64,000 bases of DNA from assembly GCA_023052935.1 (NCBI GenBank), contig CM041297.1, positions 97,176,484 to 97,240,483 on the forward strand, written 5' to 3'. Shown one piece after another: positions 1 through 9,540 of the stretch. Position numbers and translations under genes: made by a program. The notes beneath the pieces are model-generated. The model ran no database searches and had not been told where the DNA came from. It worked only from the letters and a program-made list of their open reading frames with translations. How positions within the stretch are numbered: the first letter of the stretch is position 1; each line of letters begins with the position of its first letter. Origin of the DNA: Piezodorus guildinii (Eukaryota > Arthropoda > Insecta > Hemiptera > Pentatomidae).

Positions 1-480
1 AACCTTCCACTTATCTACAAAAGGCTCATCTATATCATCATCATAAGGCCTATCTGGACTTACGGAGTTGAGCTTTGGGGCTCTACGAAACCATCAAATT
101 CTTCCCATATTCAATCCTTACAGTCCAAAAACTTCGAAAAATCCTCAATGCTCCTTACTTTGTCACAAATAAACTCATCAATAAAGACCTTAACATCCCA
201 TATGTTGCTGATTTGGCCCGAACCAGGTATCAATCCTTCCATGACAAACTCCACTCCCACTCCAATCCTCTAGTTTCAATTCTTGCTTCCTCTTCAATTC
301 CTGACAATCCTACGAGGCGCCTGAAAAGAAGATGTCCTCGAGACCTTCTAGTTTAGTTACTTAGTGGAGTGATGCCAATGGGCATTTTCTCTTCTCGTTT
401 TTTTCATGTATTTTATCATTATTAACATATTTACTTGTTGTATTACAAAATAAAGTTGTAAATTTCAATAAAAATATTAA
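1..480 (+). pseudogene. Jockey-type LINE, 3' end of reverse-transcriptase ORF plus 3' UTR
   Basis: The fragment runs off the left edge of the window. Frame 3 near position 60 gives YGVELWG, and from about 125 the reading moves to the frame holding LRKILNAPYFVTNKLI and DLNIPYVADLARTRY. It ends RRLKRRCPRDLLV and stops at 354-356. This is the conserved tail that follows the RT domain in Jockey-clade LINEs, where the protein closes with a basic RRLKRR-type motif. The frame change near the CCAAAAAC run shows that the copy is broken. The 3' UTR ends near 470 with a TTGTAAATTTCAATAAAA-like tail. Related plus-strand copies lie at about 31.1 and 53.0 kb. The family assignment is by motif recognition only. 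Confidence 0.85.
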
Positions 481-959
481 AACATTTATATATAAATATA
501 CGTAAAAAGTCGTTCCTCAGTATTAATAAAACAATATATAAACTACTAAAATTAATTTTAAAGGTATTTTTATTTAATGTAATAACTAAATTACATTATG
601 ATTTATGTGTGTTATTGGTCGTGTATGACGAACTGTAAAAATCTGCAGGTCGGGCACTTGTTCCATATCTTGTCAAATGAAAATAAACAAATAGTTTTTT
701 TTTTAAAACTAAAGTATTTACTTTCAAGCCTTAACTATAAAAAAAAAAAAATTGATAATCAGATGAAATCAAATATTAATATCCTTTATTGACAAGTTTT
801 GACAACTTATGAGACAATATTGACATTCTTCAATGTTATAATTCAAAACATTATAAGGTTACGAGGTTTAATTTTTTCATTTTACCATATGGACTATTTG
901 CTGAATGATTGCAAACCTCTCACTATATATAAAACGGAAACCAAAATCATATTTTATGT
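481..959. other. AT-rich spacer, nothing recognised
   Basis: Short open frames here have low-complexity, Phe/Ile/Lys-rich translations and are not supported as genes. A segment at 931-953 is the inverted partner of 1118-1140, so the LINE tail that follows sits between two inverted arms. Confidence 0.5.
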
Positions 960-1092
960 ATTGGGGAGCTGCCAATGGGTAGTATCCCTACATATGAATC
1001 ATGTCAACATATCTTGTATCACATTTACTAAATTATTTTATTATACAGTTGTAAATACCTATAAATATATATATTTTTTTAAAATGTTTTAT
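960..1092 (+). repeat. LINE 3' UTR tail (5'-truncated copy)
   Basis: The segment reads GGGGAGCTGCCAATGGGTAG..., then an AT-rich stretch, then CAGTTGTAAATACC and an ATAAATATATA tail. The same arrangement recurs at 3141-3262 on plus and 57379-57502 on minus. At the latter it is bounded by a 12-bp TSD, which shows the unit is a severely 5'-truncated LINE. The AGTTGTAAATxxxxAATAAA end also matches the Jockey-type 3' ends in this window. No coding sequence remains. Confidence 0.65.
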
Positions 1093-1124
1093 ATATAATT
1101 TAATTCAAATTATATATAAAACAT
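1084..1124. repeat. Perfect 18-bp inverted repeat (hairpin)
   Basis: Arms at 1084-1101 and 1107-1124 are exact reverse complements around a 5-base AATTC spacer. The arms are almost all A/T. They begin at the end of the LINE tail and could be a short cruciform-prone site or the remains of a foldback element. Confidence 0.7.
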
Positions 1125-2387
1125 GATTTTGGTTTCGTGAACTCCTTCTAACGAAAAGACGGATTTTGATATCGTTTTTCACCATCATTTAGGGAATTCT
1201 CTCTTGAAGGTTTTTAAGTAAAATGCATTTCAAATTAGCTTTTCTTTAAATGGGAAAAATAAATTTTATGTAAACAAAGTCCTGAAGTATAATGTAGTAA
1301 CACAGACGTGTAATATACCGTTCGAAGGAGAAAGATTCAAGAAAATTAAATATGAAATTAAAAAAATCGTACAAGTTAGTATAAAGTTGCTGGAAGCCCA
1401 TAAAATGATTAACATATATTATTGTTAAAGAGTGAGGATATAACCATCGCAAGATTGTTGTTGTTAGCATAAATGGTAAGTTGTTATAAATCTATGTACT
1501 AACATTGTTATAAATTATTTCAAATTTATTACTATTTCATCAAAACAGAGGTTTCACTTTAAACTAAATGGGATTCCAATTGAAATTTAATTTATCTTTT
1601 AAAATGTAATTTAAATAGTTCATTTGAAATATAAAGTAGTAATAAACTGAATAAAATAGGAAACGTTTTAATTTCTATAGTTTTTGAATACATACATGTT
1701 TTCATTATGGAGGAAAATTAATTTTTGCTTTAATAATTAATGCTTCACTTTAAAATAAGAAACAAATAAACTTAAGCAATTTTGATTTATGATTTTCATT
1801 TCTGCCGATGATTTAATACAATAATAAATTGACGATATAAAATAAGAATATTTTCTGGCTAATTGTACTTACGATAAACTACATCTTCCAAAGCAATAAT
1901 GATATTTATTGCTCTTAGATGAACTGTAATATATGTGACAATAGTTTATTCTATAATTTAATATATTAAATAATGATATATGAGTCATTGACATTCAAAT
2001 TGTCCGTTATAATATAAATAAGGCATTTTAACATAATATGTCTCTTTTTTTGCTGTTTGTATTAAGTTTCTTGCAATAACTCACAAGTTTATCTTACTGC
2101 AGGCTGCCAAGAAAAATACTTTTTCCATTGGATCCTCCCCCCTTGACAATTTCCAGGGATCGGTTTATCTCCAGAGGTGGTCTCTCTTTACTGGAACCTA
2201 AATCCGATCCTATCTCCACCACTACCAGCCTCTTGGGCCTCTTCCAGATGATATTCACCCATTTAGTCTCTTCACCAATGGAAATATATTTATTGGAGGA
2301 TTAAATGTTTTTTAAACTCTTATTTTTTTAATTTATAAAAATTCAATATTTACAACACGGTAACCTCTTTAAATAAAATAATTATAG
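1125..2387. other. AT-rich spacer with one higher-complexity patch
   Basis: No gene is supported. Between about 2100 and 2285 the composition rises in C and G (GGATCCTCCCCCC..., CCTCTTGGGCCTCTTCC) without a convincing reading frame on either strand. Its origin is not recognised. Confidence 0.4.
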
Positions 2388-2510
2388 TTTCCATTCGCCT
2401 ACAACACGCCCTGATGACCCACAATGGGGGTCGAAACGTTGGCACACAATAAATAGTTGAAACTATTTAGTTGTTTCATTAAATGACCGCCATCCGGACT
2501 AAATCCTTCC
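2388..2510 (+). repeat. Repeat unit with hammerhead-ribozyme-like core (single copy)
   Basis: It begins CCATTCGCCTAC and ends GACCGCCATCCGGACTAAA. It contains GCC-CTGATGA, a CCC/GGG stem, GAAACGTT and GGC. The order matches the hammerhead core: CUGAUGA, stem II, GAAA, a very short stem III, then the UH cleavage site, with GCC/GGC as a minimal stem I. The same unit forms both arms of the palindrome at 29795-30097. This copy lacks the extra TGA triplet present there, so its stem II is shorter. Penelope-like retroelements and retrozymes are known to carry such motifs. Catalytic activity here is inference. Confidence 0.6.
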
Positions 2511-3140
2511 TAAAATAATTATAGATACACACATGAATCAAACTATTATTCCAGCAATACTCTAACAAACTACCCAAAAAAGCATATTTACGTTATTATT
2601 ATCAGATATATTTAGACATACAGAATTTAGCTTTACAGAGTTCTAAATTAAACTTCTGATCATACGTCTCTCCAACTATTACATTTTAAAATGCTTTGAA
2701 AAATCTTAAATTTATATCGTCAAAAATGTAATGGTGCATAAAGACGTTAATATTCCGAAGTCCCTGCCCACATAAGCCAACTTGCCAGTTGCTTATCATC
2801 CCTAAAAATATATATTAATATGATATACAATTTTAAATTTTACTATTGAAGTTAATGTATATAATTACGATTGTTTGTATGATGTTTATTTATTTGCTAA
2901 ATTTTTATTTATCTCAATTATAGGTTGTTGTTTTGATTTGTTTTGTTGTTTTATTTATTATTATTTTATTGTATATATATGAATTTATTTATTTTCTATT
3001 TTATGTAATTAGACTATTATTATTATTTTCTGTATATATTGTATGAACGTGGTTTCATATCACTATTATTATTGTTCATTTTGTAACAAATTGTAATATA
3101 TCTCAAAAAATAAATTAAAACTGAAAAAAACTATTGAAGT
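2511..3140. other. AT-rich spacer, nothing recognised
   Basis: T-rich and A-rich low-complexity sequence, with ATT/TTATT-type short repeats around 2900-3060. No frame or RNA gene is visible. Confidence 0.5.
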
Positions 3141-3262
3141 GCCACCACAGGGTAGCTTGTTCTCATGTCTTTTCATGCCTCTTATTGTAATACTGCCATT
3201 TTAGTTATTTTATTTGTATATACAGTTGTAAAAACCAATAAAATATATTTTTTTAAAATTAC
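3141..3262 (+). repeat. LINE 3' UTR tail
   Basis: Contains GGGTAGCTTGTTCTCATGTC, then TACAGTTGTAAAAACC and AATAAAATATA. This is the same 3'-end plan as 960-1092 and as the Jockey-type 3' UTR at 360-480. Only the tail is present, so it is read as a 5'-truncated insertion. No TSD could be defined by eye. Confidence 0.55.
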
Positions 3263-6200
3263 TAAATAAAAAAAAAGTATTACTAATCCTTCATGTGGAC
3301 AGAAAAAAAACTATAAGATAAAGGCCGTTGGGATTGTATGGAAAGAGTTCCGAACGGAAAATTACTGGCCGGTAACTCATTAACCTATTTACAGATACTT
3401 TCTGGAACAAAAATAAAAAAAACATTCGATATAATAAAGTTTATACAATAAAAATCATTCTTCCCTTCATAAATAACTCACTTTATTTTGAAATGTTTTG
3501 TCATCGTAATTGTAGTACCTGAAAGTTAGGTTCATTATGGTTGATCTTATGCATTCGATACATTGGGGCAGTGGTTCTTTACTAGTAGTCCGAAGATGAT
3601 GTCCAAGGGGTCCGTGAGATGTCACTGGAGAATAATTTTAAATGACCTTATGTTTGTGAAACTTTAGTTTTTAATAAGAATTAAACATGCTCAAATACAA
3701 ATTTACAAATACAAATTTAGTATTCTAGCTGATATGATATAATACAATTAACAGCTAGATCATCAGTGACAAGTGACTGCTACTGCACAATGACAATCTT
3801 AAAATTGCTCATTTTCTAACGTTTCAAAAATAATAATCTTGAAGAGCAGATTTGTCGTATAATATAATGAACAATATTCGTTTTTTTTTTTAATGCTTAT
3901 TTGAGAAATACCTATCTTGTATTACATTTAAATTTTAATAACTCAATGTTTTGCGGACTGAAGTAAACTCCATATTTTCCTTTGAGACTTTTTTTTTTGC
4001 CATTCTTATCATACTAAGTTTCAGTAACAGCGGTATTTCGCATGGACTGTATGTGATTCATTGTATCCAATCAAAAATCTAAAGATATATCTAATATATG
4101 GGATTTCGATTTTTAGAATTTAGAGGGTCTTTGCGATTGAAATAATTACTTAAAGGGGTCCGTGAAAAATGATTTTTAGGAATCACTGTAAAGGGGATTG
4201 AAAGGATTGGGTGGCTATGTCAACTTCGTAAGTCTACATAGACCTTACTATTATGTAGTGATGACAATGAAGGATACATTTATTTAAAATAAATAAAACA
4301 TATACCTAAACCATATACATAGAGGTTAAAAAATTCGTTGCTTTTCCAGAAGACATTGTAAGGTCGTATGAAAACCTTATTGAAAGCTAAGTAAATAGAG
4401 AGAGGTACAGGCTTATTATTTTATTTCTCGACACTTCAAAAAAGTAATCCTTAATATCCGATTTCTTTAACATAATATTATTAAAATCGATTTTATTATC
4501 TTATTAACCTGTTATATGAGATTTTCAGCAATGATGGGTATTGTGCGAAAGTGTGCCAGCCAATCAATCCCTTTACTTATCTCAATTTTTTTTTTTTTTT
4601 TTTTTTTTAAATAAATTCCTTAGTAGGTATAATTTTATGAACAACGTATTTAATAAAAAAACTTTTTATTCAGAATAGTGATGAAAAAATTGAATACTTG
4701 ATTAACCTTTGCATTCTACTACGCATTATGCTGATTGATAGATAACATGATGAATGAATAGGAATCTAGCCCTGATATCTGGATGAGATACACCCACAGA
4801 TTTATCACTCAATCCCAACCTCATTAACAGATAATTCAAACCGAATTCAATTCTGCAAATACCAGTTCATTTCTGCAGGACCCTATAATTATTTTGTTGG
4901 TCTTTTTTTTTTTTACTTCTCACTCATTATTTGATGATTTATTTTCGGACTTGAATCACAGTGGAACTACTTTCTTATACTTCTTAAATTGGAACGTTTC
5001 AATTCATCACTTTTGCAATCGATAGAAACCAAAATAGTATAAATAATAATATTGGGATGAAATATTTAAATCACCGTACTTGTAGATGCAGTTATCTCTT
5101 ACTGAATGTAAACAAACATTTTACTAAAACAAATATTATTTTAGAAATATTAAAATTCTAAATTTTTATGTTAAGTTACATTGGTTTTGAAATGGTTTTA
5201 GTTATTAAAGAGCCAAAAACGTGGATACACACACAGAAAATTCAAAAATATCTCTCGAATAACTGCGTATAACTGATCAATCAATATATTTCCAAATGCA
5301 GTAATCATAAGGACACATAGAAAAGAAAAAAATTAGGATCATATTAATACCAGCAAGAGTCAGCAGTTTTCACACAAAACCTTTAAAAAATATAGCCAAA
5401 AAATCTATGTATTGCAGTTCTCATGCTAAACTTTAATATCCCTACTTTTTAGGAAAGTGTCAGATTCAATATCTGTTTAGAAACAATTAAAATATTTTGT
5501 AGGAGCTGATATTCTGAACCTCACTTTAAGCTTGTTGAAATAAAAACTACACAGCTGCTATTTTGAAACATAGTTAAATTTAAAATGTTGTGAGTATCTT
5601 AATTTATTGGCCATGTCAACTAAAGTATAACAGAAAACTCTTAACACAAGCCGTGGCGATCGTGTTTATGGTCACATGGTCTGTATAGTTTGTTTGCTTA
5701 TTCATTTAACGTCACTCTACAGTGTGCGTCCTAAATTTTGTCTATTCAGTTTTGATTAGGATTAAGAGTACATGACATCGAACAAGCTCGGGACCACTAT
5801 TTTAGCTCTCCTCCGAAGTACGGCATACCTAAGGTTTTTTCACTTTCATTAAAAATCCAAGGATCACCTGTTCTAAATAGTGAGCACCACTGGACCAGGC
5901 AAAGTTTCAAACTAAGCGTTTAAAGAGACCGTTTTTATAAATAAATAAAGTATTTGGACGAATTTATTAATTATATAAAGTCATTTTAAATATTGTACCT
6001 CGAGTCATATTTTCTCTATCGTCCTGGGCGGGTAGAAATTTATTTTGTGGTAACACCACTGAATAAATCTCGATCTTGCATGAAAGTTAAACACTCACGA
6101 CAATTGTAAAGGGCATAGCCATCCACCACTATGTAGCATTTGAGAAAAGTTGATCTTGAATCAAACAGAGTATTGTATATTATCCTAAGAAAATAATTAA

Positions 6201-6545
6201 AACAAATAATGTGTTCAATACATTACCCTAATAATCACAAAGGATTTAGAATTCATAAAACTACCTTGTTTTCGATCGGAGAAAGAAGTTAGAGCAAAGG
6301 CTATCATTAGCCTCTCTCTGCCTTATATCATCGTTATGTCATTCTTCCCTCAGGACCCTTCCATCCCCTCCCAATACTCCATTTGGAAACTTGTATTGTT
6401 GTATGGAGTTTCTTGATGCAGTCTGTTAAGTAAGTACGATTCATTAACAAGAAAAAACGATTCAGTAACAAAAAGAAAGAAAGCAGCATTCAAATGGGAT
6501 GACATGATTGAGTGTCGGATTTACGTTTTTTTTTTTGTTTTTTTT
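3263..6545. other. AT-rich spacer, no gene recognised
   Basis: No frame of protein-like composition is visible on either strand. A T-run lies at about 4587-4608. Sequence at about 5640-5830 and 6290-6420 is of higher complexity, but it has stops in all frames and no motif that I recognise. Confidence 0.5.
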
Positions 6546-6552
6546 TTTCTCT

Positions 6553-6810
6553 CTAAGCCCCATGGGAGTTGGAGGTTGGAAATCGGAAAAAGAGGATGGA
6601 ATATGGAATCTCTTTTTCTGCATTCGGAAGTTCGAAGGTGTCGTGTATTTGGTCTGTCTTCGTCCTCTGTAGAGAAGTATGCCTCACTATTCGTCTCAGT
6701 ACTCTATTTTGAAACAGCTGGAGCTTTTTTGCTATGGTTGGTGATATATTAGTTAGCATCGGTGCTCTGTATAGGAGGGCCGGTCTAATTAATGATTTAT
6801 ATATTAATAT
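6553..6810 (-). pseudogene. LINE reverse-transcriptase C-terminal fragment
   Basis: Read on the minus strand, the frame gives LIRPALLYRAPML, then PTIAKKLQLFQNRVLRRIVR and a TDQIHDTFELPNAEKEI segment. IRPxLxY..., followed by KLQxFQNxxLRxI, is the conserved region just after the RT domain in Jockey/CR1/I-type LINEs. The frame is open over about 250 bp but has neither the catalytic part of the RT nor an identifiable 3' end, so this is an isolated fragment. It is a different family from the Jockey tails at 1-480 and 53.0 kb, judging by the LQLFQNRVLRRIVR sequence. The exact clade is uncertain. Confidence 0.7.
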
Positions 6811-7110
6811 TTACGTGTTTGTATTGGAAATACTTAAAGTATTTCTGGGAAGGGCGTTAGAAAACTTATTCCTCATAAGACAATTTTTTCCAGGATTAAA
6901 TAAATTAATTTATTGAGCACAAGCTATTCCCTGCACACAATATACAAAAAGCATATTGTTTAAGCACGAGTAGAAAACACAATTCTGGTATTATTTACAC
7001 AATTCTTTATTATTTTGTATTTCATAATTTTCTAGATCAGGTCATATATTTTTATTCTAATCATATGATGACAAATAAGGCCCATGCTGCGGAATTAGAT
7101 AACCTAATCA
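6811..7110. other. AT-rich spacer, nothing recognised
   Basis: No frame, repeat or RNA feature could be supported in this stretch. Confidence 0.5.
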
Positions 7111-7165
7111 ACAATGAAAATTCAAAAATCTGGTGCGCGCAACACACAGCAATATTTGCCAGTTA
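7111..7165 (-). repeat. End fragment of noncoding repeat family B
   Basis: AAAAATCTGGTGCGCGCAAC followed by ACACA matches the minus-strand terminus of the long noncoding repeat at 57085-58120 and the reverse complement of the ends at about 21.6, 24.8 and 40.6 kb. Only the terminal piece is present, because the adjoining TTTCACTTACCTCCG motif is missing. Confidence 0.5.
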
Positions 7166-7289
7166 AGGACAAAGATGTAAGGCATTGCCTTACTTAGGTC
7201 TAGTTTTAATATGCAGAGTGTTTTTATCTTTTCTGTAAAAATGAAAAGTGACTAAGTCTTTCGACAAACATATGTAAGAAGGAATTTGA

Positions 7290-7345
7290 AACCGAGGATC
7301 CCCAAGAAGGGTGAGATACTCCGAAACGTTGGTTATGTGATGTTA
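7290..7345 (+). repeat. Degenerate GAAACGT-type repeat motif
   Basis: GGATCCCCAAGAAGGGTGAG... then ACTCCGAAACGTTGG. The layout resembles the hammerhead-like repeats at 2.4 and 30 kb, but CTGATGA is changed to CCAAGAA. A functional core is therefore unlikely, and the motif is treated as a relic or a look-alike. Confidence 0.35.
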
Positions 7346-7697
7346 ATTTAAAATATAAAAGTTTTTGGAAGAATATCAGCCCTGATTTTTCTACCTTAAA
7401 GATGTACGAAGTTTAAAAGCAAATGAACGCCTACAAAGAACGCATACTTATATACGAGCCACAATCATGCAACACTTGAGTGGAGAATATAGCCAGTGCT
7501 AGAATTCTAATAAGTGGATAAATAAACCAATTTCATGAATCCTGGCAAATTTTTCCTTCTGATTCTTCTTTTCCACAATCTAGACTAGACTGTTGAGACT
7601 GAGGAGATGGATTTACTATAATTAATGGAACTATTTTGGGTTGTTTCTCACAAAGAGACTTCCAGAAATGTTTTCCCGATAATTATTTTTTTTTTTT

Positions 7698-7729
<32 letters not shown>

Positions 7730-8489
7730 TTTCTCAGATATTCTAGTACAGCTCATTTTATCAAAATTTGTTGGCAACAAGAGAGAAAAACAACAGAAGA
7801 CCTCTGAAAAAAGAAGTAGCGCTTGAGGCTATTGCAGAAGGCAGAGCTGAGCCAGGAGAATTGAAGCGGTAGGATTCAATCCCATTACACGGCACCGAGA
7901 AACGTCCTCAGAGAATTAGTGAAACGGAGCTTCTCAACCCGAATGTCTCCGTTGGGATGACTGAGGATATACTGTCTCGGGGCACGCCATCCTTTCGTTC
8001 CAGTCCCAATTCCGTCCTATTTCTTTAATAGTAATTATAAATTTGTCGTTATATATAAAAAAAAATCACCCCTTTTAATGGATTTTAAATGAAAAATAAA
8101 TAGAACTGATAAATCTGATTTTGAATTTGTTTATTCAAAGTACTGGGACTGAATCATTCTAATGAATTTATTCATATTTTGAAGGAACTGCATTTTATGT
8201 GGTTTGTTTGTTTGTTTTGGTTTTAAGGCGTAAAACCCTATGGTCATCAACGCCTAGATACTAGTATGTATATTTAACCTTTATAGGAAAGAATTATTAT
8301 GTAGTAAGTAATTGAGAAAAATAAAGATTATTATGTAAACAATAATTTAAATTAAATTAATTTATTAAAAGGATTAATTAAATAATTATAATGAATGTAT
8401 AACTTTATATTTAATTAATATTATAGTCTTTATAATTAAGATAATAAATTCTGTGGTAAGTGAAATAAAAATGACAATAAGAAAAGCTT
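7346..8489. other. Spacer with poly-T tract and an unassigned patch
   Basis: A long T-tract with a C interruption runs about 7687-7731. From about 7800 to 8020 the GC content rises. One plus frame reads KEVALEAIAEGRAEPGELKR before a stop, which has protein-like composition but no recognised family. At about 8225-8260 a GGCGTAAAACCCTATGGTCA stretch looks like part of a dispersed repeat. No gene is called. Confidence 0.35.
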
Positions 8490-8548
8490 ACTTATTTTCT
8501 GTGTCGACGTTTCGACCTAAATTTTAAGTCTCCTTCAGGACTGACGAG
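8490..8548 (-). repeat. GAAACGT-type repeat motif, minus strand
   Basis: On the minus strand the sequence runs GTCCTGAAGGAGACTT..., then AGGTCGAAACGTCGACAC. CTGAAGGA replaces CTGATGA, and GAAACGTC is intact. The layout is that of the GAAACGT repeats elsewhere in the window, but this copy departs from the hammerhead core. Confidence 0.4.
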
Positions 8549-8988
8549 ATTAAATCTTGGACTACGGCCAAAGATCAATCGATTATGTTTATTTCATGTA
8601 TGTTTTTTTCTTTTTTTGTAACTTTCACATTTATATGCTCCTTGAAATGTTCAACTAAAATATTGAGGCCACTTAATTTTTATGAGATATTTTGAATGCT
8701 ATATAACCTTTCATTTGAATTTTCTAACAGATTTTTCAATAATATATGAGCCAATTAGGTGTTAACTACATTTCCGAAAATTCTGACCTAGTCAAGAAAT
8801 ACAATCTAGAGGATTAAATCGTTGAAAAAAGTATCTCCGCAGTGTTTCATCTTTTCATTTTTCATCAACCTCAAAAAATAGTCCTTATTAGTTTTCAATG
8901 TAGGAATATCACATATCAATAGAAAATCCGATGGAAAAACATAAACTAACTCATGTATTCAAATCATTATAAATACGGATGATCTACA
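8549..8988. other. AT-rich spacer, nothing recognised
   Basis: Low-GC sequence with no supported feature. It forms the left flank of the R1-clade insertion, which begins after the TSD at 8989. Confidence 0.5.
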
Positions 8989-9002
8989 GATAAATAGTCT
9001 CT
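8989..9002. repeat. Target-site duplication, left copy (R1-clade LINE)
   Basis: GATAAATAGTCTCT is repeated exactly at 13467-13480, directly after the poly(A) tail. An identical 14-bp pair bounding a poly(A)-ended element is the signature of target-primed reverse transcription and implies a fairly recent insertion. Confidence 0.93.
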
Positions 9003-9540
9003 TGTGTACTTGTGGTCCCGCTGAGTCAACGTGGTAGTGGACTTTGTGTACTTGTGGTTCTACTGAGTCTACGCGGTGCAAATTGTTTACTTTGCTCCCG
9101 CAGAGACCACAGGGTTTTTATTTACCTCCTGCAGGCGTGTTTATGTGTGCGTGGGTGATTTCCGAGGGACACTGACTGGCGAATCGGGGCCCTAGAGGAC
9201 AGGAGTGTTTAAAAAGTGTTAATTTTTTTTTTTTTTTTTTTTTTTTTAATAAACTATGTATATATTGTTGATTAACTTTTATTCTGTTCGTCGTTTGTTC
9301 TTCTAGTTAGTTAGTTTATTAGTTGTTGTTCATTATACATTTTGGTTAGATTTGTTCCTTGTTATTTAGGATTTATATTATTTTGATTATAGTTGTGTTC
9401 GTTAGGTAATTAGGATATTTTAGTTAGTTAGGATTTCATTAATGGTTATAAGTGTGGACAGTGAAATTTTCTTGTAAATAGTTCTTATTAAAAATGTGTG
9501 GAACATAAAAATTAATTGGTGGAACATAAAAGTTGTAGAA
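9003..9540 (+). other. 5' UTR of the R1-clade LINE with 42-bp repeat
   Basis: Two units of about 42 bp start at 9002 and 9044. Both begin TTGTGTACTTGTGG and continue xxxxCTGAGTCxACGxGGT. A weaker third unit follows at about 9086. Tandem 5' modules in LINEs often carry internal promoter activity, which is inference here. A T25 tract lies at about 9223-9247. The predicted ORF1 ATG is at 9541; an in-frame upstream ATG at 9496 adds a short, atypical Trp/Asn-rich leader and is less likely to be the start. Confidence 0.65.

Noticed and set aside
799..1098. 99-codon plus-strand open frame
   Set aside because: It crosses the boundary of a LINE tail insertion and has no protein signal.
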